A stretch of 64,000 nucleotides of DNA from Eonycteris spelaea (Eukaryota; Chordata; Mammalia; Chiroptera; Pteropodidae), in contig PUFA01000144.1 of the NCBI GenBank assembly GCA_003508835.1, forward strand, positions 310,001-374,000, given 5' to 3'. Each line of letters begins with the position of its first letter. The stretch's first letter is position 1. This document shows positions 13,021 through 24,094 of this stretch, one piece after another. The position numbers and the translations under genes were made by a program. The notes below the pieces were generated by a model. That model saw nothing but the letters and a program-made list of their open reading frames with translations, made no database searches and was not told the origin of the DNA.

Positions 13021-13745
13021 CCAAGATTTATCTGACACACCATGATTTCTAAACCTTTTCTTCTACAGTTGCATGGTTTATTATATCATGACCAAGAAAA
13101 AAAAAAAAAAACCTAGCCCAAGAAAAGTAACAAAGTGCTCATAATTCTTGTTGGAAGTCATTGTTAATATGTTCAGCAAATGTCAACTCCAATGATTGAG
13201 TGTACCATACAATCTGCATGAGAATCCTTTGCTAAAAGCTATTGAGAATGCAAAGCAAATGATAAGATATAGTCTGACCTCATTTGGGGTGCAAGCCACT
13301 AAAGTTCTCGAAAGAATAAAACTATTCTTACTGTACAGAATATGATTTGACCTAATAAGTTTCCTGACTATAACTTGAATATAAGCTGACTATAACTTGA
13401 AAAAGAAGTGCTAACTTGAGAGGAAAATGTTAATAATGAAATGGCATTTATGTCAAAATATAATGTGTTCATTTCCCTTTTTGAAAAGTCTGTTATTTCC
13501 GATTCAAATCTCAGAAGTTTTTTGGGGGGTGGGAGGAAGGAGTGCTGTTTGGAGTGATTAAATTCTCACAAACTGCTGACACTGCTATTGGTGTTTCAAG
13601 TTAAGCCGACAATCCCCAAGTTCCCTGGCATTCAGGAACCAGAAACCATGTTTTTGTACAAAAAAATCACTCTGTAACCATTCCATTTTCTGTGAGAAGA
13701 CTAGCCCTTCCACAGTACTTTGGGGGTTCTCAAAGGGCTTTCTCT
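13021..13745. other. No recognised feature
   Basis: Includes a poly-A run near 13,098-13,113. Nothing else identified. Confidence 0.5.
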
Positions 13746-14410
13746 ATCTAATCTCTGTGTGGGTTATGTTTCCTTGAGTCAGCTCCAAGTCCTGGTGACT
13801 CCGCAAATGAGTGATGTCCACGATGTCCTGTCCTGAACAGCCTTCCTCAGCTTCTGTGGACTCAGGCGTATGGCTTCTGTTATGGAGTCGGTCCATCTCA
13901 TAGTCGGTCTTCCTCTTTTCCTGCTGCCTGATTGTTGTACCCCTGATTGTTTCCCTGACTGTTGCGTTTTCCAAAGAATCTGACCTTCTCATGATGTGCA
14001 TGAATTAGGACAGCTTCAGTTTCGTCATTTTTGCCTCCGGCTACGTTCCATCCTTAATTTACTCTAGGGCCCACCCGTTCACCTTTCTAGTGCTCCCAGC
14101 TATCTGCAGAGCTCTTCTTCAACATCATATTTCAAATGAATCCATTTTTTTCTATCAGCCTTCTCCACCGTCCAACTTTTGCATCTGTACATAACCACTG
14201 AGAACAAGAGGGTGCAGATGATCTTAGCCTTGTTCTCTAATGATACATCTTTCCTAATTCTCCCATTGCTGCCCTTCTGAGTCTCAGTGTTTTTTGATTT
14301 CTTGACTGCAGTCTCTGTTTAAATAGGTGATTGAACCAAAATAAGCAAAATCTTTAACAATTTTGAAATCTTCATTTATCTATGTTAAAATTGTGAATTT
14401 CTTCTGTAGT
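13746..14410 (-). mobile_element. RTE-clade LINE relic, antisense
   Basis: On the minus strand 14,001 to 13,746 reads MRRSDSLENATVRETIRGTT..., then a tail with LRSHQDLELTQ. This parallels the C-terminal tail of RTE/BovB-type ORF2 proteins (MRRxDSLEKTL.LGKI.GRRRRG). The + strand text TGATTTCTTGACTGCAGTC, ATTGAACCAAAATAAGC and TTGAAATCTTCATT matches the complement of the same family. Probably an ancient mammalian RTE such as MamRTE1; subfamily not certain. Confidence 0.6.
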
Positions 14411-15829
14411 TCCAAATTTTCTCTTCTTTTTCATTAAATTGCTCTCCTTACTATCTCACCTCCAGGTGAAATCTTCCTCTTCAATCATTACCAAAAGCAC
14501 CATTAAATAAGAGCTGCTGTGTAAAACTGACTTTTATTGAAGATTATGGAAGGAAATTAGATTACACCACAGATCGAAAACCAATTTCAAGTGGAATATT
14601 TTATATCATAAATATATTCAGCCGTTCTGCCACAGGTAACCTCTTACCAACCTCCTCCCTCCAGTTCTGACTTTCAGTCATGTTATCTTCCTACTAAACT
14701 GTTTAACTCCATCTCTCCTGTTCTCTCCATAGTGCTCAAGCCCTAAAACAACTACTTCTTGAGTTACCATGAGACAATTGCCAAATTTTTATTACATGAT
14801 TACATAAAGCAAATAAAGTACTTTCCCCAATATCTAGATGAGTTGAGGGAATCACTCATTTTTTATAATGAAAGAGCTTAAAAAAATGATTTTTCTTACA
14901 AAAAGAGAAGTCCTCAGTTTTGAAAGTAGCCATCTCGAAGGGCAGCTACCTTTTAACATTTTGTTTTACTCAGTGTCCAAGTTTTGGAGTTGTAGGAAGA
15001 GATGAACAGAACTTTGCTTAAACAGTCAAGGCTCTCAACGTGTTACGTGGAAACAACTTTATTTAAGTTGCTTGGAGGAGGTACATCCTATTTGTGTATT
15101 CTTTTCCTAAATAAAACATAAATACGTCTTCTTGAACTATTTAATAAGCTGGTGTTGTTTAGGATGAGTGTCACGCTCTTGGTGTTGTTCAATAAGTATT
15201 TGCTAAATAATTTGGTAATTACAGTCAGTTCCCAAAGGAAAGGAGACAAAAGGTATAGGTAAAGTAAAATTATTTTCACTTTAAGAACAAAAATTGTAAT
15301 AATTGCCTCGAGTCTGTTTTAGCAGAAATTAGGCACTTGGTTTTCATTAGGAAAGGCATTCAGAGATATTTCTCCTAATGAAAATCTAAAACCAGGCCTT
15401 TAAAACAGCTTAGTGATAGTGATGATCCTTCAGAGAGCTCACCAGTTTCCTAGCCCTATGGGACATGTTGATCATTCATTTTATAGGTCAAGCACAAGTG
15501 CGTTTATTAATGTATGCTCTGATCTAACTCACACTGCAGGATTAACTTCACAGTGCTTGATCAATGATACTCAAATTAATGGATTCATCAGGGCTGCCTA
15601 TTGAGACACCCTCGTCATTTATATTGCATTTCTTCCAACTTGTAATTAGGCATGTAATCTGTGAGGTCTCTGAGACTCTTGAAAAGAAACCTACACCAGA
15701 AGAAAGTGGAAAGATCTTTATTATCTTGAAGACTTTGATTAATCAGTTACCTCTGTTCTATTGCATCATTGTTCCTACATCTTGACAGGCTTTCACTTCC
15801 ATGCAGTCATTCCTATCCTTATAAATTTT
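14411..15829. other. No recognised feature
   Basis: A near-palindromic pair of related phrases occurs near 15,325-15,395 (TTAGGCACTTGGTTTTCATTAGG and CCTAATGAAAATCTAAAACCAGGCC). No gene supported. Confidence 0.45.
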
Positions 15830-16235
15830 TCCCTCTAAGATTATATTCTAAATCAGGCTTATTCTTTGCCTGCAAAACTTTTGTTCCTGCTATTCATTCG
15901 AAACAATTTTTTCAAAATTCTTTCAAAAGTCTTTGACAATTTTCTAATCGCCAAATTTAATCATCTCTCATAGAACCTGTGGCATCTGATATCGCTGACC
16001 ACGCACCCTAACTGAAATTTTTTCAGCTACTGGACATTAACACAGTGCTTTTCCAGACCTCCTCCTATGTCTCTGCAGAACTTATCTGTCTCTCTGTGGA
16101 TCTCCCTCTGGCTTATTAAATCTTCTTCTAAATTCTGCCCTTGTGCTTCTCAGGTCTTTTTGCTCAAGTTCTTATCCAGCTACTCCATCACTTGCTTCTA
16201 TAATCATATGTATGTACCTAATTTCCACACTTAAG
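15830..16235 (+). repeat. L2/CR1-type LINE ORF2 relic
   Basis: ACCTGTGGCATCTGATATCGCTGACCAC corresponds to the RT phrase LSAAFDTVDH of L2, followed by the CTCCTATGTCTCTG and GCTCAAGTTCTTATCC portions. Heavily diverged. Confidence 0.5.
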
Positions 16236-16344
16236 CTATAATCTATCTTTTAAAGAAGAAAATGGAAGTATAAAGTAATATGAAAAAATCCTTGAATACC
16301 ATTAATAAAAGTAAATATGAAATACTGAATTCTCCAGTTAAAAA

Positions 16345-16740
16345 AATTTTCACATGCGTAGAATATTATTTAGCCATTAAAAAAAAAAAAAGGAAATCCT
16401 ATCATTTGTGACATGAATAGACCTTTAGGGCATTATGCTAAGTGAAATGAGTCAGACAAATAAACACAAATATCATAGATACAGACAACAGAGACAACAG
16501 AGTGGTGGTTGCCGAGGGGGGTGGTGGATAGATGAAGGTGCAAAAGATACAAATTCCAACTATAAAATAAATAAATCTTGGGGATGTAATATATAGCAAG
16601 GTGACTATAGTCAATAATACTGTATTGTATATTTGAAAGTTGCTAAGAGAGTAAATCTTAAATTGAATTACTGTATTGTATACCTGAAACTAATATGTTA
16701 TATGTCAATATATCTCAATTTAAAAGATTTTTAGAGAAAA
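16345..16740 (+). mobile_element. L1M 3' UTR fragment, sense
   Basis: TAGAATATTATTTAGCCATTAAA, GGGCATTATGCTAAGTGAAATGAGTCAGA, TGGTGGTTGCCGAGGGG, CTATAGTCAATAATACTG and TGTATACCTGAAACTAATATG are canonical L1 3' sequence. Confidence 0.85.
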
Positions 16741-16759
16741 AAAAAAAAATTGGCTACAA

Positions 16760-18005
16760 ACTCAAAGACTAAATAAACAAAGAAATTCGCCTATATATAT
16801 TTAAAAGAAGAATATCCAAAATACAAAGACATAGTAAGGTTGCAAGAAATGGGAGGAAAAAAAGGATGCCTGCTACCAACTAAAAATAATTTTTGTTACT
16901 ACATTAATAGTGAAAAAATGTAATTTATGGCCAAAAAAAATTTGAGAATAGAGAAAGTCATCATTTGTTGAAAGCATTAATACTTTAACAATTTACCAAA
17001 AAGATATAAAAATTGTAAACTTGTATGTGTCTAAAAATATAGTCTCAAGATAAAGCAAAAATCAATTGAAATGCAGGGATAAATTGATGACGTCACAAAC
17101 AAATAAATTTTTCTTACTAGTTGATAAATCAAGGAAAAAATACAAATATTGTGTCATAACAGATTTTGCATATAAAACTGCATCCATCAAGTAAAGAAAG
17201 TATATACTTTTCTCAAGCCCATGTAGAAGATTTTAAAAATTTGACCATCCACTAGAAAACAAAGCAAATCTCAACAAATATTAAAGACTCTGTCATCAGA
17301 TCACAATCTCTGAATAAATGCAAAAAAATCAGTAGTCAAATACAAAAAAGATAACACCTTATATTTGGAAATTTAAAAACACATTTAAATTATTCATAGG
17401 TTCTAATTCTTAAAATGATAATTTCAAAATATTTATAATTAACAATAATGAAAATTCTACATATCAAACTTTTGGATACCCTTATTTGCATATACGTTTT
17501 TTTTTTTAAAGTGAAAATTAATAACTGAGTTACCCAACTTAAGAAATTACGAGAGCAACCAAAAGAAATACAAAGTGCGGGAAATGAAATAATATAAATA
17601 AAAGTAGAAATTAATGATATACTTAAAACAACAACAAAAATGAAGAGAATCAATGAAAGCAAAACCTGGTTTGAAAACAAAAAACAAATTAGACAAACCA
17701 CTAGACAAAATGATAAAAGGGAAAAAGAAAATAAACATAGTCAAAGTGGAGAAAAAGATATAGCTACAGAAATAGTAAAGACTTTTTTTTTAATCAAAGA
17801 GAATGCTATGGCCAAACATGCCATTAATTATGAAATTTAAAAATAAAAAGGATTATCTCTTTAAAATATATATCTTACCTGATTCATTTCAAAAAAACAA
17901 AACCCTAAATAGACGTATAACATTTAGAGCAGAGAATTTAACAACTAATTAAAATCTATATACTTCACTCTCCAAAAGCAAAACAAAGTTAATTTGTAAA
18001 ATCCT
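16760..18005 (+). mobile_element. L1M ORF2 fragment, sense, degenerate
   Basis: CTTTTCTCAAGCCCATGTAG..., ...CATCAGATCACAATC and ACACCTTATATTTGGAAATTTAAAAACACA match the endonuclease-RT linker part of L1 ORF2. The surrounding A-rich sense-strand composition agrees. Confidence 0.65.
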
Positions 18006-18029
18006 TTCATACAAGGAGAACCATAGTTA

Positions 18030-18345
18030 AGATCATGGACTGTGAGAATTGGATGAGTCTTACAGAGCATCTGGTCTAACTCTTTCTTGCAGATAAGGGA
18101 ACTGAACTTCCGGGAGGTGAAAATAACACCAGATACTCACGTAAATGGGGTCCTCATTATTAGTCAGTTACTATGTATTCTCATCATTGCATGCATTATT
18201 TAATATCAATAATCCTATAAGTAAGAACTAATGCTTTTACTTTGCATATGAGAAAATTGTAGCTTATAAAATTTAAATACCTGGCCCAAGATTGCTTAGC
18301 TAAAAAGGGACATTGGGATTCAGACCCAGTTTCATTTGCCTCCTA
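18030..18345 (+). repeat. Two MIR-type fragments
   Basis: The first (about 18,030-18,125) carries CAGATAAGGGAACTGAACTTCC. The second (about 18,160-18,340) carries TTTGCATATGAGAAAATTGTAG and CCCAAGATTGCTTAGCTAAAAAGGGACATTGGGATTC. Confidence 0.6.
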
Positions 18346-18714
18346 TCCTGTGCTCCTAGCCATAGCAATGGGGATGGAGCACATGCAGCAAAGGCAAGCT
18401 TGATATCAGTTCCTATACATCCTCCTAAGAATGTCTTCTCCCACCACACTATCTCTTCGAGGGCAAAGTTGTTGAGAAATGTTAGGGATTATAATACTAA
18501 CAAACCTCAAATAAGTTGCCAAACACAAATTTTATATAAAATAAAGTATTTTACTGGTAAAGAGAAATTTCACCTTTGCGAGGCAGCCCTGTTGACAAAA
18601 TAAGGCTCGTGAAGAATATATCGAGGGTATCATGTTCTTCCCATAGAGAACACAAGTACAATAAAGTAATATTGTTTGGCTTCTAACTAGCAGCTTCTAC
18701 TTCCTCTTATGCGC

Positions 18715-19195
18715 TCTCCTGTGGTGAGCAGAACAATGGCTCCCCAAAGATATCCACATCTTAATCCTAGAAACCAGTGACTATATTATGTTGCATGAAA
18801 AGGAGAAATTAAGGTTGCAGATTGAATTAACCTGATTTAATATATGGGCATTATCCTGAATTATCTGGATAGCCCAATAGTCTTTAGGGTCCTTATAAAT
18901 AGAAAAAGGAGGCAGGAGAGGAAGAATCAGAGTAGAACCTTGAGACAGATTTGGCCTAATGTCAGCTTTGAAGATGGAGGAATGAGGCCATGAGCCAAGG
19001 GATGCAGGCAGCCTCTAAAAGTTTGAAAGGGCCTCCAGAGAGAATGCAGCCCTGTAGACCTTTGGATTGTAGCCCAGTGAGAGTCCTTAGAATTCCTGAC
19101 CTCTGGAACTATAAGATAATAAATGCGTAACAGTTTAAACCAGTAAGTGTATGGTAATTGGTTATAGGAGCAATAGGAATCTAATATACCACCAC
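18715..19195 (+). mobile_element. LTR of MaLR/MLT1 type, sense
   Basis: GGCTCCCCAAAGATATCCACATC, ATTATCCTGAATTATCTGG, GGCCATGAGCCAAGGGATGCAGGC, CCTCTGGAACTATAAGATAATAAATG and GCAATAGGAATCTAATATAC follow a known LTR consensus end to end. Same broad type as 10,172-10,625 but opposite orientation. Confidence 0.7.
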
Positions 19196-19392
19196 CAAAA
19201 ATAATACAAAGTGTCATGAGTAGAAGCATGACCTAAGGTTAGAGATTAGACACATTTGCCTATAAATAGGTCATGCCAAAGACAGGCTCTCATAGCAGGG
19301 AAGCAGCAGCTTCACATTTAGAAAGCTGGCTCTTCTGATTATTTAAATGTAAAAATTCCAAAAGATAAGTTAGAACATACTTTGAGTAATTC

Positions 19393-19446
19393 TATATATA
19401 TATATATATATTTTTTATATATATTATAAAATATATATATATTTTA
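19393..19446. repeat. (TA)n-rich low-complexity tract
   Basis: TATATATATA runs on both sides of a TTTTTTA spacer, nearly palindromic. Confidence 0.85.
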
Positions 19447-19589
19447 ATAGTAATCTTCATTAAAATAATCTAAATAATCTAAGTGATTAAATGAGATATT
19501 TCAGGTAAAGTACTATGGATGAAAAAGGGGCTCTATAATAAATCTGACAAGTCCAGTAACTGAAAGTTACCTCACAGGGTGATATGATC

Positions 19590-19965
19590 ATAAATTCCTA
19601 ATTGGGCAGGCCATGGTGGGTGGTTATGCCCCAGGCCTATACAAGGTTTTCCTTCTCTTTAAGCAAGACCTGTCCATTGTTTTTGTGCATCTTGGTTACG
19701 GCATCTGTGAAATGCATCTCTTTCAGACCTCTCAGAGGCATAACCACCCTCGAGGAAACACACCCTCTTGCACTTCGCCTTCTCCCATCTTCATGCAATC
19801 TTCCTTATGTTATCGCTCTAATTCCAAATGTATAAAAGAAATTGCAAACTGTCATTCTCTGGAGCATTTGAGATCTTGCTTCCCAGCAATGTAGTCACTT
19901 TGGCTTAAATAAACTCATAAAAATCTCTACAGGTTTGGATACTTCTTACCACAACTATACTAAAT
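19590..19965 (+). mobile_element. ERV LTR, sense (copy A of an inverted pair)
   Basis: Begins near GGCAGGCCATGGTGGGTGG, has TATAAAAG near 19,831 and ends near GGCTTAAATAAACTCATAAAAATC then TACAGGTTTGGATAC, a TATA-to-AATAAA layout typical of an LTR. Its start and end regions match the complement of 20,575-21,190. Family name not assigned. Confidence 0.6.
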
Positions 19966-20029
19966 AGTAGCATATTGTATATCAATAAGTATTAGCTTTG
20001 TTTTGTTTGTTTCATTAGCTACTATTTCT

Positions 20030-20210
20030 TGAGTACTTATAGTGCTTATATACACTCTCTCTAAACCTTATAACAATCTTAAAGGTTAATATTATCTCAT
20101 CTTACAGATGAAAAAAAAAAAAAAACCAAAGTTTAAAAAGATTAAGAAATTTGCCAGAAGCTACCCAGCTCATAAATTAGTTTTAGAAGTATGTATAATT
20201 TTTTAATGTG
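20030..20210 (+). repeat. MIR fragment
   Basis: ATTATCTCATCTTACAGATG, then a poly-A expansion, then TTGCCAGAAGCTACCCAGCTCATAAA. Confidence 0.65.
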
Positions 20211-20384
20211 CTTCTATGAAAGGATAAAACTCATTTGAATGTATAAATTGTAGCATATTTAAGAAACATCAGTCACAGATCCAGATTTCAAAGAATTCAA
20301 ACTACCAAGCGGACATATTTTCAGAATCATCAAAGAGAGATCACAGAGGTGAAAATGCAAAAATTTGCTTTCTGCTCTCTGCTT

Positions 20385-20475
20385 TAATCCTGCCTCATTG
20401 TGCAATCTTGGGCAAGTCTCTGAATCTCGATTTCCCTCTCTGGAAAATAAATGAGGGAATTAAAACTCACCAGTC
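20385..20475 (+). repeat. MIR fragment
   Basis: TTGTGCAATCTTGGGCAAGTCTCTGAATCTCGATTTCCCTCTCTGGAAAATAAATGAGG is the MIR 5' core. Confidence 0.75.
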
Positions 20476-20574
20476 TCTCACAACTCTTATATTTCCAGTT
20501 TTAAGATAAGAAACTTCCTCAATGTACAAATGCCAGAACCATCAGTAATTTACTCATCATGACACTGTCAAAAT

Positions 20575-21190
20575 AACATCCGAACCTGTAAGAATTTTAA
20601 AGAATTTATTTGAGCCAAACTGAAGACAATTGCCAGGAAGCAAAATCTTAAGGGATTGAGAAAATGCTCTGAAGAATGGCAGTCTTGCAGTTTATATTAT
20701 ACATTAGACTCAAAGGAGGAGACATAAGGAGGGTTCATTGGTAGTAGATTAGGGAGTGAGAGAAAGCGAAGGAGGCTGAAATCTCTAGGATTGGATAAAA
20801 AGTAAAACGGAGAGACACATACTTCTTTTACATTGGTGGGTACAGGAGAGTTAAAAATTAATATTTACATAGAGATAAGATATGTAACCATGAGGGGACA
20901 AGATAACCTTGAAGGGTTCTATGGTCTCACTCTGGTGCAGTGGACTGTGCCCCAAGGAGTCTGTAAAAAAAGGGATGACTCTGACATTCCACAGGTATGT
21001 TATCTTAGATGCAAAAAGACAATAAACAGGCTCACTTAAGGTAAAGGCTGAACTTTGTCCAGAAAGCTACAGGCCTGAGGTGTGACTACCCACCATGACC
21101 TGCTTTTAGTTAGAAATTTTTATGTTCGGACCATCTTACGTGGTTATTTTCAGTCTCTGAGTTTTAGGGCAACCATGGTGGCCTCTCCTG
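20575..21190 (-). mobile_element. ERV LTR, antisense (copy B of an inverted pair)
   Basis: The complement of 20,578-20,625 reads GGCTCAAATAAATTCTTTAAAATTCTTACAGGTTCGG, closely matching copy A near 19,905. The complement near 21,070-21,100 reads CAGGTCATGGTGGGTAGTC then CTCAGGCCTG, matching copy A near 19,610. Longer and more complete than copy A. Confidence 0.6.
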
Positions 21191-21484
21191 AGCTTGTCAG
21201 GTTTAGTATGTGGACCTTCTTTCATTCACAACATCAACATCATCCTCTTCTCCACTCCATTCCTCCAAACCACCTCCCTGTTTTTATCATGCTGACATCT
21301 TCAGCTTTGATTCTCAGGTTAGCAGACTCCACTATTTTCCTTTCTCCGCTGGTTACTCTTTTCACTTTGCATGTCATATCCCTGCTCAATTCTTTAATTG
21401 ACCAGGGCTCCTATACTTCCTCTCTAGGAAAAAAAAAAAAGAAGAAGAAGAAATTAAAAATTAAGTACTCAGTATGTCTTGGTG

Positions 21485-22245
21485 ACTGCTAATGAAGGGG
21501 AACAGAGTTTGCACCCCAAAATATGCCTCTTTGAGATAACTGATTATTTTAGGCTGATTCATTTTAAGAAAACAGCAGACCCGGGAGAAGCTCTGGAAAC
21601 CTAGTAGAAGGTATCCTTTATAAAAGGGCATTTACATTTGTAAGAGAAATCTCCATTTGTAAGGATGTCTCTCTCAAAGCTGCCTTCACTATCAATAGAG
21701 AAAGCTCGGTCTTAACCCTGCATAACAATCATGCCCTTGTTTGCTGTGCTTTTCTTGGTAACCTCCTGTAACCGACTCTCTACGCCCAACATCTTCTGTC
21801 TTTAGCCAAGGTGGTATCTCTAGCTTTTTGGCAAGTCATTCAGTGTTCCTGGGTCTCACAGGGGGTATACATATCATCAAACTTTCTTTTTATTATTATT
21901 ATTTTTATTTATTTATTTATGCCTACAGCACCTGGTCTTCCTAGGTGGTCTCCCATCCAAGTACTAACCAGGCCTGACCCTGCTTAGGTTCTGAGATCAG
22001 ACATGGGGCTTGTTCAGGGTGGCATGGCCATAGACCATGGACCGTGGCTCCACTGGGGCATGAACCCAGGACCTTCTGCATGTATAGCAGACGTGCTAAC
22101 TGCTACACTATGGAATCACGTTCTAATTAAACTTTTATTTGTTTTTCTCCTACTAATCTCTTTCATGTTAATTCGATTATTAGTCCAGCCAGAAGAACCT
22201 GAAGGGTAGAAGACAATTTTTCCTCCCCAACACTAGGAATGAAAG
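21485..22245 (+). mobile_element. ERV LTR, sense, split by the hybrid SINE
   Basis: Left part has TTTGCACCCCAAAATATGCC, TCCTTTATAAAAGGGC and TTCCTGGGTCTCACAGGGG. Right part (from about 22,118) has ATTAAACTTTTATTTG, TTTCTCCTACTAATCTC, AGTCCAGCCAGAAGAACC and ends in TTTTTCCTCCCCAACA. Together they read as one LTR interrupted at about 21,885-22,117. Confidence 0.6.
21889..22117 (-). mobile_element. Hybrid tRNA-Val/5S rRNA SINE (MEG-TR-like)
   Basis: Read on the minus strand: 22,117-22,045 (73 nt) is tRNA-Val-like, with A box TAGTGTAGCAG, anticodon arm TCTGC-TATACAT-GCAGA (anticodon TAC) and B box GGTTCATGCCC (one mismatch to GGTTCRANNCC). A 9-nt linker follows. 22,035-21,921 (115 nt) is nearly full 5S rRNA, with CTAAGCAGGGTC and the block GGTTAGTACTTGGATGGGAG intact. 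The tail is an A-rich (AAAT/AAT)n. Flanks ACATATCATCAAACTTT and ACGTTCTAATTAAACTTT may be a diverged target duplication. As recalled, such hybrids are described from megabats. Confidence 0.9.
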
Positions 22246-22380
22246 TACCTAGTGAATATTTTATAACATAATAGGAATTTCTGAAATTTTTAAATTTTTA
22301 AATTAAAAAAAAAAAAGATTGAGCCTTATCTCTTTTTAAGCCCTTGTTCTCTCTTTGTATTTAACTAACTTGTGTGTATT

Positions 22381-22383
<3 letters not shown>

Positions 22384-22432
<49 letters not shown>
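22384..22432 (+). repeat. (CA)n microsatellite, 49 bp uninterrupted
   Basis: Pure CA repeat, long enough to be polymorphic. Confidence 0.97.
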
Positions 22433-22434
<2 letters not shown>

Positions 22435-24094
22435 TTCAAAGTCCCTCTATTAAATCCCAGCACCTCCTGAAAAGAGCATTTTATATGATGTGAATCACCA
22501 ACTCTCAGGGTCCCTTTGCTGTCCTTCATTAATATCTATCAGCAACATATGATAAGAATGTAGGGAGAAGGCAAGAGAACTAAAGTGTTAAATCAAGCTA
22601 CATTCAGAGACTGCAACATGCTGATCAGCTCTGCAGCCAGGCCGCCAGTTCACCTGCAGAACAAAAGGAAGATTTCTGCTGGGATTGCTAAGGACCCATT
22701 CCCCACACCTGTGAAGGAAGAACGGGCAATACAGAGTCTTTTTTAAGTGGCTGACCTGCACAATATAAAATCGGTTCATTCACTATGGCTAAAACCATAG
22801 GAAACCTATGGATTAAAGGCTGGGAAGTGCCAGCAGGCCTTTCATGCTACATACTCTTCCCTTTCACCTTCCTCACTGTATGTCCATATCAAAAGAAATG
22901 GGTAAAAACAAAGTCTTTAAACTGTAACTCACAGGAACTAAAGAATATAAAGAATATAAACTGAATTCCCTGAACTCTTGGGTTCCTCTCAGTGCCTTTA
23001 CTCTGACTCTCTCACATCCTTGTCTCTCATCCCTCTTAGGCTCTCTTACTCTCTGCCTTGGAGAGGAGACCAGACTCTGCCTATGGAGTGTTACTCCTTT
23101 TCCAAAAAATTTTCCTTTTGACCCTAACTTTGGCGCATGTGCTGAATTCTTTCTTCATCTCTGCCAAAGGACCTTCTTTTCTTGGTGCAGGGTTTGGTCT
23201 CCTCTGACTCAGGGGAATTTGCCCCGTACTGCATCAATAATAACAAAAATGAATTTTGTTCCTCATCAATAAAAATCTCCCAAATTTTGTAATCCTAGAA
23301 CAAAAACTCAAAATGTTCAAAGGAAAGAAAATGTTGATTGGCATACTAAAATTACCCTTTGTCTCCTAAAAAGGTTTCCACTCCTATGAGCTGTCAATCC
23401 CACACCACACATGAGTTTATAAAGACACATTTTAACACGAATATGAAATATTAAAATAAAAATATATGCACATAAGATAATCATATTTTACATTATGGGT
23501 TGCAATCTTAATTACAGCTGGCATATTTCTGCTGCTATGATTTAAAAGATTAACTAAGTTGGACAAGGTCTCAGATCTTAAACTACACCCAACCTGTTTG
23601 TGATTTTTGGCACTCTGCATTTTAGGTGTGTTATGAAGATGACAACGCGCCAGTCATCCAAGCTGTCAAACGCCTGCTAAAATCTGTTGAGAGCCAAACT
23701 CATTTGCACTCAGATGAACACCTCCCAAGAAGCAATCACGTAAATACCTATAGTAAAACAAATTTAACAAGCCCAGCATGATTTTCCCAAAGTGCCGAAA
23801 TAATCCATAGAATAAACCAAGGTAAGGAATTTTGGGAGCTATTAGTACTGTATAGTATAGCAAACATTCACAGAATAAAGCATTGCGGTTGGACATCTAT
23901 GCAATTATATAGTTTAAACATTCGTCTAAAACAACTCTATTAACACTATTGTGAAACACAATATTTTTTTAAAATGTCTTCCACTGAGCTGGAAGAACTT
24001 TCACACACTGTTAGTAGGTGTTTAAATGGACACAGATTTCTGACAAATAGTTCAAGGATATGCATTTATAATCTTTTTCATGCTTTAGCACTTT
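22433..24094. other. Mostly unrecognised; possible LTR-like piece at 22,800-23,240
   Basis: The pyrimidine-rich block with CTCTCACATCCTTGTCTCTC and TCTGCCTATGGAGTGTTACTCC resembles the 3' portion of an ERV LTR, but no clear ends or target duplication are visible. The rest shows only short chance ORFs. Confidence 0.3.

Noticed and set aside
21082..21492. 136-codon + strand ORF
   Set aside because: Runs from LTR copy B into an adjacent poly-A/GAA tract; low-complexity C-terminus, no domain.
21921..22035. 5S rRNA gene
   Set aside because: Fused to a tRNA head, mutated, with an A-rich tail and no T-run terminator in gene position; it is a SINE body. The same holds for 35,931-36,046.
22045..22117. 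Functional tRNA-Val(TAC) gene
   Set aside because: B box mismatch, acceptor stem mismatches and direct continuation into 5S sequence instead of a terminator.
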